Positions 15,827-24,170 of a DNA stretch of 54,097 nucleotides are shown here, piece after piece. The DNA comes from an uncultured Saprospiraceae bacterium. Lineage in GTDB: Bacteria > Bacteroidota > Bacteroidia > Chitinophagales > Saprospiraceae. Numbering within the stretch: position 1 is the stretch's first letter; the number at the start of each line of letters is the position of its first letter. Under the pieces are notes generated by a model. It saw only the letters and a list, made by a program, of their open reading frames with translations, did not search any database and was not told where the DNA came from. Location: assembly GCA_937995755.1 (NCBI GenBank), contig CALKJD010000117.1, positions 1-54,097 of the forward strand, given 5' to 3'. Position numbers and translations under genes: made by a program.

Positions 15827-16548
15827 TAGGATTAGCACCATACATGACGCTTTCACAGTTTTTGATTTACGTAATCATTGCTGGATTAATATATCAAGGT
15901 GTACGTATCTTGAGAGGACTCACTTGGAGTACGATACTTTCGGAATCTAATACCATTGTGATATATAGAGTTATTGATAATTTTTTATTGATATATGAGC
16001 CTTTGGTCTTATTGTTATTGCTTTCAGCGCTTATAGGAGTGAAGCCTACTATGATATTGCCTATTGTGGTAATATTACTTGTTGTGAGTTATAGGCATTG
16101 GCGTAACTATATCAGTAGAACTGTAGTTATGATTAACAACAGGATCAAACCTGGAGTGCACATACATAGTGGGGATGTAGATGGTAAAGTCATTAAATTT
16201 GGTAGGTTAGGTACAGAAGTGCAAACTCAAAAAGGGATACATGTAATGTCGTATCAGACCTTACTAGACGATGGATTTACCATAAGTGAAGGCGATAAAA
16301 TAAGTAGGTTATACACGATTCAGTTACGAAACGAAATAGAAGGTAATAACGATCCAGAAACGCGACTACTAGACCATTTGGCCAATACGCCGTATGTTGA
16401 TTGGAACACATCACCTGAAATAGAAGTAACTGGAATAGATAAAGACAATATTACTTTGAGAGTAGTATTGAGAGACAAGTCTCATTTAGATGAGATCGTA
16501 TCTTTACTGCGCGAATGGCAATACAGCGATATAGCAGTAAACCATTAA
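15823..16548 (+). CDS. Small MscS-like mechanosensitive channel-type membrane protein
   Basis: The 241-residue protein has three or so hydrophobic segments (about 8-28, 52-70, 74-90), then a soluble beta-domain of the MscS type: RIKPGVHIHSGDVDGKVIKFGRLGTEVQTQKGIHVMSYQTLL, which parallels the 'GD.I...g..G.V..I....T.l.t.dg..v.iPN' core, and an alpha/beta C-terminal domain ending in REWQYSDIAVNH. MscS proteins open under membrane tension and release solutes. The glycine-rich pore helix of MscS is not obvious (INNRIKPG only), so gating may differ. It is coupled to the ATPase gene by an ATGA overlap and precedes the antiporter by 15 bp. Confidence 0.72.
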   Translation: MIGLAPYMTLSQFLIYVIIAGLIYQGVRILRGLTWSTILSESNTIVIYRVIDNFLLIYEPLVLLLLLSALIGVKPTMILPIVVILLVVSYRHWRNYISRTVVMINNRIKPGVHIHSGDVDGKVIKFGRLGTEVQTQKGIHVMSYQTLLDDGFTISEGDKISRLYTIQLRNEIEGNNDPETRLLDHLANTPYVDWNTSPEIEVTGIDKDNITLRVVLRDKSHLDEIVSLLREWQYSDIAVNH

Positions 16549-16563
16549 AATAAATAAAACTAC

Positions 16564-17871
16564 ATGGAAGTTTTTTCAACATATAACGCAATTATAGCGG
16601 CATCATCTATTTTGATTCTCTCATTTTTCTTCGGAGAATTTGCTAAGAAAACTAACATCCCTTCTGTATTGATGTTGATCGTCTTAGGTATTTTGATTCA
16701 AGTAGGAGTCACAGAATCTAATATACTAGAAGGTAGAAATCTAGAGAAGATGTTGCTGCCAGTCCTCAAAATATTAGGGACAGTAGGGGTTATTATGATT
16801 GTCTTGGAGGCTGCTCTAGAACTTAAGCTTGAGAGAGATAAGTATTGGTCGATAGCAAAGGCATTAGCCATTGCCTTAATTTGTTTGCTTATATCTACTT
16901 ATGTGGCGGCTTTAATATTGAATTTTGCTGTTGTGGGTATGAATATGAAAATGGCTATGCTATATGCAACGCCACTCTCAATACTATCAAGCGCTATCAT
17001 TATACCAAGTGTTACTAGTCTAGAGTTTTCAAAAAAAGAATTCCATATTTATGAAAGTACATTTTCTGACATACTCGGTATTATGTTATTCTACTATCTC
17101 TTAGGAGATGTGGAATCTGGACATGGTAGTGGATTTGTTGGCTTTAGTTTGACTACAGTATTTACTATAGTTCTTGCCTTTGTAGCAAGTTATGCTATCA
17201 TATTTGTTTTTCAACACATTAAAAGTCATACTAAGTTATTCTTATTGATCGCCGTCTTATTACTGTTGTATGCCGTGGCTAAAACATTCCACTTGTCATC
17301 ATTGATAATAATTTTGGTATTTGGTTTGGTTATCGCTAATATGGGCTTATTCTTTAGAGGTAAGTTGGGTAAATATTTAGTAGTAGAAAAAGCCAATCAA
17401 GTATATGAAGGCTTGCATATTATTACATTGGAATCCGCTTTTGTGGTACGTACATTCTTCTTTGTAATATTTGGAATTACAATTACGTTGTCACGTATGC
17501 TTAGCTTAGATGTAGCCCTTATAAGTTTGGCTATCATTGTGTCTATCTATTTAATACGATGGGTAATCTTATCTATATTTTTTGGAAAGGATATCATGCC
17601 TCAGGTATTTATCGGTCCTAGAGGGTTGATTACGATATTGTTATTCTATTCTATTCCTGACGAACTTATGGTTCCTGGCTTTGATAAAGGAATATTGTTA
17701 TTTGTGATTATAGTTACGAGTCTCATCATGACTTGGGCGCTCATCAGAGATAAGAAAGTAAGAAGTAAAGTAATACGTCAAGCGACTTCTAATCCAATAG
17801 AGACAGCTAGGTGGAAGGCACCCTCAGTTATACCTGTAGTCAAAGAAAAAAAGCATGGAGAAGAAGAATAA
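16564..17871 (+). CDS. Cation:proton antiporter (CPA family, Na+/H+ or K+/H+ exchanger)
   Basis: A 435-residue polytopic protein with about 12 hydrophobic segments, starting FFGEFAKKTNIPSVLMLIVLGILIQ and containing FIGPRGLITILLFYSIP near the end, both typical of monovalent cation/proton antiporters. The hydrophilic C-terminal tail is short, with no TrkA-N or TrkA-C domain. It should exchange Na+ or K+ for protons in the inner membrane. It follows the MscS-like gene by 15 bp and overlaps the endonuclease gene by 17 nt. An ATPase-channel-antiporter set suggests ion or osmotic homeostasis; the ion cannot be inferred. Confidence 0.85.
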   Translation: MEVFSTYNAIIAASSILILSFFFGEFAKKTNIPSVLMLIVLGILIQVGVTESNILEGRNLEKMLLPVLKILGTVGVIMIVLEAALELKLERDKYWSIAKALAIALICLLISTYVAALILNFAVVGMNMKMAMLYATPLSILSSAIIIPSVTSLEFSKKEFHIYESTFSDILGIMLFYYLLGDVESGHGSGFVGFSLTTVFTIVLAFVASYAIIFVFQHIKSHTKLFLLIAVLLLLYAVAKTFHLSSLIIILVFGLVIANMGLFFRGKLGKYLVVEKANQVYEGLHIITLESAFVVRTFFFVIFGITITLSRMLSLDVALISLAIIVSIYLIRWVILSIFFGKDIMPQVFIGPRGLITILLFYSIPDELMVPGFDKGILLFVIIVTSLIMTWALIRDKKVRSKVIRQATSNPIETARWKAPSVIPVVKEKKHGEEE

Positions 17872-18907
17872 ATTACTAATGCAAATCGCATTGTTATTGA
17901 TGCCAATGCTAGCGGTAGCACAGTATGATCATATCCCAGTCTTTAGTGATCTAGAAGGAGATGATCTGTACGATGCTGTGGTAGAAGCGTATAAGCCAGA
18001 TGTGGTCCTTACGTACAGTATGGCAAGAGATACTTTGTTTTCTAAGATAGATGGTGTTAATGATTCTCTAGAGTGTATCTACACTGGCATGAAGAGATAC
18101 TTGACACCAGGAGTCGATCCTACTCAAGCGGTATATCTTGACGGAGCAGCTAATGGCATCAATACTGAGCATAGCTATCCTCAGAGTAAAGGTGCAGCAG
18201 ATGGAAACGCACGTAGCGATATGCATCACTTATATCCATCTAGAGCAAAGACAAATAACGATCGTGGATCTAAGATATATGCTGAGTCGAATGATTCACA
18301 GACGGCAATATGGTATCGCGAGATGGCAGAGCAAGGCAATACTCCAGGAACTAATATAGACGAGTGGAGTGAACTCGGTAATGAGCTATTTGAACCAAGA
18401 GAATCAGTAAAAGGTAATATTGCTAGATCGCTGATGTATTTCTATACAATGTATCGTGATCAAGCCAATGCAGCGGATCCAGACTTTTTTGGATTGCAGC
18501 AAGAGGTGCTTTGTGATTGGCATTATGCTGATCCAGTCGATCAAGTAGAGTGGGAGCGAAGCCAAAAGATTGCGCAATGGCAAGAAGGTAAAGCCAATCC
18601 ATTTGTGCTAGACTGTAGTCTTGCCGCTAGAGTGTATTGTGATAATGTATCTGCAGAATGTATGTTAGTAGATGTTGAAGAAGATTTTAATGATCTCATA
18701 CATGTATATCCTAACCCTGCGCAAGAAGTCTTATTTATAGAAGGAATAGCAGATGCCAAGGTCAGTATTATTGCTGCAGATGGTCGATCTGCTGTATATG
18801 AATTAATAGCTGGAAGAGTAGATATATCAAATCTAATTGAGGGTATCTACTTTATCAACTTGTCGGTCAAGGGAAGAGCATATAGCCACACTTTCGTAAA
18901 GTGGTAG
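17855..18907 (+). CDS. Secreted endonuclease I with type IX secretion sorting domain
   Basis: The 350-residue protein has a signal peptide (IALLLMPMLAVAQ), an endonuclease I domain with NTEHSYPQSKG, SDMHHLYPSRAKTNNDRGSK (the His-metal nuclease core) and ARSLMYFYTMY, and a C-terminal domain of about 70 residues starting VYPNPAQEVLFIEG and ending YSHTFVKW, which is a type A T9SS sorting domain. It should degrade DNA outside the cell or at the surface. The start at 17855 overlaps the antiporter by 17 nt; an ATG at 17879 also keeps the signal peptide. A strong terminator follows the gene. The tight spacing to the antiporter is probably a shared transcript rather than a shared function. Confidence 0.92.
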   Translation: MEKKNKLLMQIALLLMPMLAVAQYDHIPVFSDLEGDDLYDAVVEAYKPDVVLTYSMARDTLFSKIDGVNDSLECIYTGMKRYLTPGVDPTQAVYLDGAANGINTEHSYPQSKGAADGNARSDMHHLYPSRAKTNNDRGSKIYAESNDSQTAIWYREMAEQGNTPGTNIDEWSELGNELFEPRESVKGNIARSLMYFYTMYRDQANAADPDFFGLQQEVLCDWHYADPVDQVEWERSQKIAQWQEGKANPFVLDCSLAARVYCDNVSAECMLVDVEEDFNDLIHVYPNPAQEVLFIEGIADAKVSIIAADGRSAVYELIAGRVDISNLIEGIYFINLSVKGRAYSHTFVKW

Positions 18908-18963
18908 ATTGTTTTTAAATTTTCATTGCTTAAGGAACAGGTGTTTTTTGAGCCAAACTGAAG

Positions 18964-19002
18964 AAAAAAATAGAGTACGTCAATGGCGTACTCTATTTTT
19001 TT
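18964..19002 (+). terminator. Strong intrinsic terminator after endonuclease I gene
   Basis: A 16-bp perfect stem: AAAAAAATAGAGTACG (18964-18979), 7-nt loop, CGTACTCTATTTTTTT (18987-19002). The run of A on one side and T on the other makes it work in both directions, but only the + strand gene ends here. Confidence 0.88.
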
Positions 19003-19593
19003 GTTTAAGATCAACGAATAGTAGGCTTGTTGCCGATTTAAGCCCTGATGGTAGAGCTGTAATAGGTTTGCTAAGCTATAAAAGCAAATGAAAAATGCGA
19101 ATCTTAATATACATGTCACGTAGATGTTTGTGTCGGCTAAAAGTTGTTTCAACGATTATTTTTAACACGTAAGGTCGATTCTTATTGGGTTTTATACGCA
19201 TCTAGGAAGGCAAGTCGTTAGGTTAACATTCTATTAGGAGTTTGGGGTTTTGATTGCGCCTACATTTGAATCTATTATTAAATACAATGAGTACAAAGCG
19301 ATTATTAAGCAATTTACGTAGTACTATTAGTGAATAAAGGTTAAACAAAACACGCTTAATTGCACTAACTTTCATTATGTACTGAAAGTTTAGTTTTATT
19401 TTTACTGAACCAATTTACTGAAAATCAGTTAGTTGTGTTAATTCAAAATATTATTTTGCCATAAAACTATATTTTGTATAACTAAAATTAGGACTTTGTT
19501 TACTCTTGTATTATATTTGTATCAACAAACGAACAAGTTCGAGTCAATACCTGTAACCTATTAAATTGATATCGGCCACAAACACAAACCATT
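19003..19593. other. Intergenic region upstream of ECF sigma factor, with direct repeats and a promoter
   Basis: No convincing gene is seen in these 591 bp. TACTGAA occurs three times, at 19380, 19403 and 19416, the last two inside TTTACTGAA copies 13 bp apart, which could be protein-binding sites. TATATTTG at 19512-19519 is a good -7 element for the sigma factor gene; a TTTG at 19495-19498 lies only 13 nt upstream of it, closer than usual. The expected leader is about 65 nt. Confidence 0.5.
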
Positions 19594-20139
19594 ATGTCTA
19601 CAATTGAATTCACAAAGAAGTTTACGGACCTAAAGAGTCCATTGAATGCTTTTGCATACAACTTGACTAAGAATCAAGAAGACGCAAAAGATTTGTATCA
19701 AGAGACTGCGTTCAGAGCTATCTCCAATAAGGAGAAATTCAGACCTGGAACAAATTTTAAAGCTTGGTCATTTACAATTATGAAAAATATCTTCATCAAT
19801 AACTATCGTAAGAAGATGAAGAAGAACACGATTATTGATACCACAGATAACATGTATTTTATCAATAGTGGAGCTACGATGATAGAGAATGATGCAGGGA
19901 GAAATATCTTAATGGATGAATTGAATGGAATGATCGAATCACTAGATGATAGTATCAAAACACCTTTCATGATGCATTACACAGGATTCAAGTATCAAGA
20001 AATAGCGGATAAATTAGCTTTACCCTTAGGTACGGTGAAAAGTAGAATTTTCTTCGCACGTAAAGCATTGAAGCAACTCATCAAAAACCAGTACGGTACA
20101 GAAGATGGACTCAAGGCCAAATTGGCTGAGATTGCATAA
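19594..20139 (+). CDS. ECF-type RNA polymerase sigma factor
   Basis: The 181-residue protein has sigma region 2 (NLTKNQEDAKDLYQETAFRAISNKEKFRPGTNFKAWSFTIMKNIFINNYRKK) and region 4 (LDDSIKTPFMMHYTGFKYQEIADKLALPLGTVKSRIFFARKALK), the two domains of group 4 (ECF) sigma factors. No anti-sigma gene is adjacent: an intrinsic terminator follows directly and the next gene, 310 bp on, is a lipoprotein with its own promoter. In Bacteroidota, solitary ECF factors of this kind are often highly expressed and act in growth or stress control. It could be autoregulated from the promoter at 19512. Confidence 0.92.
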   Translation: MSTIEFTKKFTDLKSPLNAFAYNLTKNQEDAKDLYQETAFRAISNKEKFRPGTNFKAWSFTIMKNIFINNYRKKMKKNTIIDTTDNMYFINSGATMIENDAGRNILMDELNGMIESLDDSIKTPFMMHYTGFKYQEIADKLALPLGTVKSRIFFARKALKQLIKNQYGTEDGLKAKLAEIA

Positions 20140-20172
20140 TGCTTAACAGAGCTATAATTTATAAAATATTAT

Positions 20173-20209
20173 ATCCCAAAGTGTCAATGATGCTTTGGGA
20201 TTTTTTTTG
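20173..20209 (+). terminator. Intrinsic terminator of the ECF sigma gene
   Basis: ATCCCAAAG (20173-20181) pairs with CTTTGGGAT (20193-20201), an 11-nt loop, followed by a run of eight T. It lies 34 bp after the stop codon. Confidence 0.85.
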
Positions 20210-20382
20210 TTATCAATATGTGTATAATGCTCTATCCTAAGTTATCTATAAGGGTAGTATAGCTAAGGACACTTAGTACACTGGATTTTGGTCACCAGCA
20301 AGTCATAAAACAATAAAATTGCGATCCAAAGCCTTATGTACTCTATGTTTCTTATTTTTATCTGGATTTAGTCTAAATAAAC

Positions 20383-20414
20383 TTTGTTTCTCTGGAACTT
20401 GCGTTTTACATTTG
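20383..20414 (+). promoter_or_regulatory. Bacteroidota-type promoter of the DUF4856-imelysin-HTTM-TonB operon
   Basis: TTTG (20383-20386), 20 nt, TACATTTG (20407-20414) is a complete match to the Bacteroidota -33/-7 pattern. Transcription would begin near 20421, leaving a leader of about 29 nt before the ATG at 20450. No obvious Fur-box-like 19-bp dyad was found over it. Confidence 0.72.
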
Positions 20415-20449
20415 CACCACCATTAATAACCACTTGTAAAAAAGCAAAA

Positions 20450-21661
20450 ATGAAAACAATATCTTATACCTTATTCGCTCTATTGGTAATCGGTTTAGCA
20501 AGCTGTGGAGAGGATGATGTACAGCAAACAACAGTAACGGCACCCGCCGAATATCAATTCGATAGAAATGGAGCGAGTACTGTGTCGTTTTCAGGGCAGA
20601 CGACTAGAATTCAGATGGCACAGGAACTAGTAAGTGCGATGTCAGACTTTGATCAATCTGCTGAATCTCTTAATGAGATGTATGCTAATATGGATGCTGC
20701 GGGTAATGATGTAGCTCCGTTTTCACAAGATGAACTTAATATATCAACTAAAAGTGTAAGATCTAAAGTAGCTGCTTCTCATGATCTGTTTAATACTAAT
20801 GCAGTAGAGGGATCAGCGATCAAAGCACAATTGTCAACATGGTTAGACGCTCAGATCAATGAAGTAGGAGTGAATGAAAATGTATTGGCAGAGGCTGGCG
20901 TAGCTGGACAGATAGCTGATGGTACGAGTACGAGATATATTAGTGCTAAAGGATTAGAGTATAACCAAGCTGTGGCAAAAAGTCTTATCGGAGGCTTGAT
21001 GCTAGATCAAATAGTAAATAATTATCTAAGTGCTACTGTATTAGATGATGGAGATAACAGAGCTCAAAACGATAATGGAATTACGGAGGAAGCTCAGTCT
21101 TATACGACTATGGAACACAAATGGGACGAAGCCTATGGGTATTTATTTGGAACAGCTGATGCGACTGATATTCTTGGAACCATTGGTGCAGGCGATTCTT
21201 TTCTAAATAAATATCTTGGCAGAGTAAATGGAGACGATGATTTCTCAACAATAGCAGAAGATATATATAATGCATTCAAACTGGGTAGAGCGGCTATAGT
21301 AGCTAAAGATTATCAGCTAAGAGATGAACAAGCTAATATACTTAAGGGTTTATTATCTCAAGTAGTAGGCGTAAGAGCAGTTTATTATTTACAACAATCT
21401 AAATTACAATTAGATAGTAATAAAGGAGGAGCGTTTCATGGATTATCAGAAGGCTTTGGATTTGTGTATAGTTTAAGATTTGCTAGAGCCGCTAATAGCA
21501 CTGATGCATTATTTTCAAGAGAAGAAGTTGATGGATTTATCTCTACTTTAATGGGCGATGGTGCTAATGGTTTTTGGGATATTACTCCAGCCACTTTAGA
21601 TCAGGTGAGTGCAGATATTGCTTCTAAATTTGACTTTACTTTAGCAGAAGCAGCTGAATAA
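20450..21661 (+). CDS. DUF4856-domain lipoprotein of a putative metal-uptake operon
   Basis: I chose the ATG at 20450 because it gives a lipoprotein signal (KTISYTLFALLVIGLASCGED with the lipobox Cys) and follows the promoter; an upstream reading from 20384 would start inside the promoter. The mature protein of about 385 residues is mostly helical and matches the DUF4856 group of Bacteroidota outer-membrane-associated lipoproteins. Its function is unknown. The family is typically encoded beside imelysin-like proteins, an HTTM membrane protein and a TonB receptor, as here, with a 27-bp gap to the imelysin gene. It is probably a surface or periplasmic component of the same transport process. 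Confidence 0.8.
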   Translation: MKTISYTLFALLVIGLASCGEDDVQQTTVTAPAEYQFDRNGASTVSFSGQTTRIQMAQELVSAMSDFDQSAESLNEMYANMDAAGNDVAPFSQDELNISTKSVRSKVAASHDLFNTNAVEGSAIKAQLSTWLDAQINEVGVNENVLAEAGVAGQIADGTSTRYISAKGLEYNQAVAKSLIGGLMLDQIVNNYLSATVLDDGDNRAQNDNGITEEAQSYTTMEHKWDEAYGYLFGTADATDILGTIGAGDSFLNKYLGRVNGDDDFSTIAEDIYNAFKLGRAAIVAKDYQLRDEQANILKGLLSQVVGVRAVYYLQQSKLQLDSNKGGAFHGLSEGFGFVYSLRFARAANSTDALFSREEVDGFISTLMGDGANGFWDITPATLDQVSADIASKFDFTLAEAAE

Positions 21662-21688
21662 GCTCGTTAAAAAAATCGATCCACATAG

Positions 21689-22816
21689 ATGAAAAAAATA
21701 TCGAAATTAGGACTACTTATATTGCTTTCCATAGTGTCTACTATTTGGATTGGATGTGGAGATGATATGCCCAGTACAAGTAAGGTTCCTGATGATCAGT
21801 TTGATCGATCGACCATGCTTGAGCATTGGGTGGATGGATTCATTATTCCAGGATATCAATCTTACTTGGAAGTGGTAGATTCTATGGATGCTAAAGCGAA
21901 GAGATTTGCCGTGGATCCTAATACATCGAGACTCAACGATCTTCGCAATAATTATAGATTTGCATATAATGCTTGGCAAGAAGTGAGTCTATTTGAAATA
22001 GGCAAAGCAGAAGAAGTAGCACTAAGGAATAACACTAATATATATCCCACAAAAACGGAAGAGATATTGGAAAATATTTCTACAGGAACCTATAATTTAG
22101 CGTTACCATCTACGATAGCTCAGCAAGGGTTACCTGCTATAGATTTCTTGATTTATGGAATAGGAGAAACTGACCAAGAAATAGTAGATCTGTATATCAA
22201 TAGTCCGAATCAGAGAATCTACTTAACAGACCTAACTTCAAGACTGACGTCACTTACGAGAGCGGTGTATAATGATTGGACGAATGGATACAGAGAAGCA
22301 TTTATAGCAGATGATGGTTCGTCTGCTAGTAGCTCAGTAAATAGAATGGTCAATGATTATTTGTTTTATTATGAGCGATTTCTAAGAGCTGGAAAAATAG
22401 CTATTCCTGCAGGAGTATTTTCAGGTACACCATTAGCAAATAATGTAGAAGCATTATATACACCAACACCTACAATTAATAAATCACTTTATATAAATTC
22501 GCTTACAAAATTCAAAGACTTTTTTGATGGGAAGTCTAGCTATATCGGTAATGGACCATCACTATCTGCATATTTAGAGTATATCCAAAACTTAACGAAT
22601 GGAGCAGATGTAAGTGGAGCCATTACCACAGCAATGGATAATGCCATTGTAGTTTCGCTAGATCTTAATAATGATCTCAATGCACAAGTAATCGAAGATA
22701 ATAGTAAGATGTTAGAGACTTATGATGCCTTACAAGTGATTACAGTTTTGATGAAAACAGATATGCTATCTACACTCAACATCTCAGTTGATTATGTAGA
22801 CGCTGATGGAGATTAG
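21689..22816 (+). CDS. Imelysin-family (IrpA-like) lipoprotein
   Basis: The 375-residue protein has a lipoprotein signal (LGLLILLSIVSTIWIGCGDD) and an imelysin-like helical fold. The usual GxHxxE motif appears as QGLPAIDFLIYG (His replaced by Pro, Glu by Asp), the variant seen in many Bacteroidota members, so it is unlikely to be a peptidase. Other family blocks include NNYRFAYNAWQEVSLFEIGKAEE and YYERFLRAGKIAIPAGVFSG. Members are iron-regulated and thought to bind metal or haem in the periplasm. It is the second gene of the operon, 27 bp after the DUF4856 gene and 13 bp before the HTTM gene. Confidence 0.87.
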   Translation: MKKISKLGLLILLSIVSTIWIGCGDDMPSTSKVPDDQFDRSTMLEHWVDGFIIPGYQSYLEVVDSMDAKAKRFAVDPNTSRLNDLRNNYRFAYNAWQEVSLFEIGKAEEVALRNNTNIYPTKTEEILENISTGTYNLALPSTIAQQGLPAIDFLIYGIGETDQEIVDLYINSPNQRIYLTDLTSRLTSLTRAVYNDWTNGYREAFIADDGSSASSSVNRMVNDYLFYYERFLRAGKIAIPAGVFSGTPLANNVEALYTPTPTINKSLYINSLTKFKDFFDGKSSYIGNGPSLSAYLEYIQNLTNGADVSGAITTAMDNAIVVSLDLNNDLNAQVIEDNSKMLETYDALQVITVLMKTDMLSTLNISVDYVDADGD

Positions 22817-22829
22817 ATAATAATATTTT

Positions 22830-24170
22830 ATGAAGATCAATTCTTATTTAGATAAAACTACAAAGGCTGCATCACTTGCGGCCTTTCGTATTTTATTTGG
22901 TCTTTTGATGTTGGTTAGTCTAATTAGATTTGCGGCTTTAGGTTGGATTGATAAATTGTATATCAGTCCAAATTTTTTCTTTAAGTATACTGGATTTTTT
23001 TGGGTGCATCCTATTGGAGAGTGGACCTATTTACTGTTTGCATTTTGTGGATTGTCAGCCATAGGAGTGACGCTCGGTTATAGATATCGATTGAGTATAG
23101 TTTCGTTTTTTTTAAGCTTTACTTATATCGAATTGATGGATAAGACAACTTATCTCAATCATTATTATTTTATATCTGTAATGGCTTTTATAATGATCTG
23201 GTTGCCGATGCACAGATACTATTCTGTAGATGCATATAGGGATCATAATATTAGAGCACAATACATTCCACAATGGACGGTAGATGCTATTAAAGTAGTC
23301 TTAGGGATTGTCTATTTCTACGCAGGATTAGCTAAGATTAATTATGATTGGCTTGTTAACGCACTTCCACTCAAAATATGGCTGCCTGGCTCATATGATC
23401 TCCCTATCATTGGCGGATTATTAGAGCAGTCTTGGGTAGCATATATGTTCAGTTGGAGTGGCATGATTTACGATCTTATGATTCCTTTTTTGTTGCTTTG
23501 GAAGCCTACGCGAAATATAGCTTTTTTCTTAGTGGTGGTATTCCATTTACTGACAAGAGCATTGTTTCCTATCGGTATGTTTCCATACATCATGATAGTC
23601 AGTACATTGATATTTTTCGATGCTCGAGTACATGAGAAGATATTAGATGTGTTTTCTAAACTGATAGGTATATCAAGATCGATATTTGATAACCGTGTCA
23701 GTCTTACTACTAAGCAATTGGCTCATCACAATTGGAAGATATATATAGTAGGTATATTCCTCATCCTACAGTTGTTGCTGCCATTTAGACATTTGATATA
23801 CCCAGGTAATTTGTATTGGACAGAAGAGGGATATAGATTCAGTTGGAGAGTGATGTTAATGGAGAAAGCTGGAACTGCCACATTCAAAATAGTAGATGGA
23901 AAAACAGGGAAAAGGTTCTATGTGGATAACAAAGATTTTTTGACTTCATTCCAAGAAAAACAAATGGCGACCCAACCAGACATGATTGTCGAGTATGCGC
24001 ATTATCTTCGCGATCATTTTGCGAGTCAAGGACATCAGAACGTAGAAGTGTATGTCGAAAGTTATGTCACGTTGAATGGTGCTTTGAGTAAACCATATAT
24101 CAATCCTAAAGTAGATCTTGGGAAAGAGAGTGATACGTGGACACACAAAGATTATATTTTGGAATATTAA
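22830..24170 (+). CDS. HTTM-domain membrane protein (vitamin K-dependent gamma-carboxylase-like)
   Basis: The 446-residue protein has the HTTM (horizontally transferred transmembrane) domain, with several hydrophobic segments from residue 17 to about 280 and the family signatures AAFRILFGLLMLVSLIRF, DKTTYLNHYYF (about 103-113) and FYAGLAKINYDWL. The C-terminal part from about 300 is soluble. HTTM is the transmembrane part of vitamin K-dependent carboxylase, but carboxylation is not shown for bacterial members. Its last 53 nt overlap the TonB receptor reading frame. Context places it in metal uptake, with an unknown role. Confidence 0.86.
   Translation: MKINSYLDKTTKAASLAAFRILFGLLMLVSLIRFAALGWIDKLYISPNFFFKYTGFFWVHPIGEWTYLLFAFCGLSAIGVTLGYRYRLSIVSFFLSFTYIELMDKTTYLNHYYFISVMAFIMIWLPMHRYYSVDAYRDHNIRAQYIPQWTVDAIKVVLGIVYFYAGLAKINYDWLVNALPLKIWLPGSYDLPIIGGLLEQSWVAYMFSWSGMIYDLMIPFLLLWKPTRNIAFFLVVVFHLLTRALFPIGMFPYIMIVSTLIFFDARVHEKILDVFSKLIGISRSIFDNRVSLTTKQLAHHNWKIYIVGIFLILQLLLPFRHLIYPGNLYWTEEGYRFSWRVMLMEKAGTATFKIVDGKTGKRFYVDNKDFLTSFQEKQMATQPDMIVEYAHYLRDHFASQGHQNVEVYVESYVTLNGALSKPYINPKVDLGKESDTWTHKDYILEY

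Noticed and set aside
18847..19152. 101-codon minus-strand reading frame
   Set aside because: It overlaps the end of the endonuclease gene and the terminator hairpin, and shows no family features.
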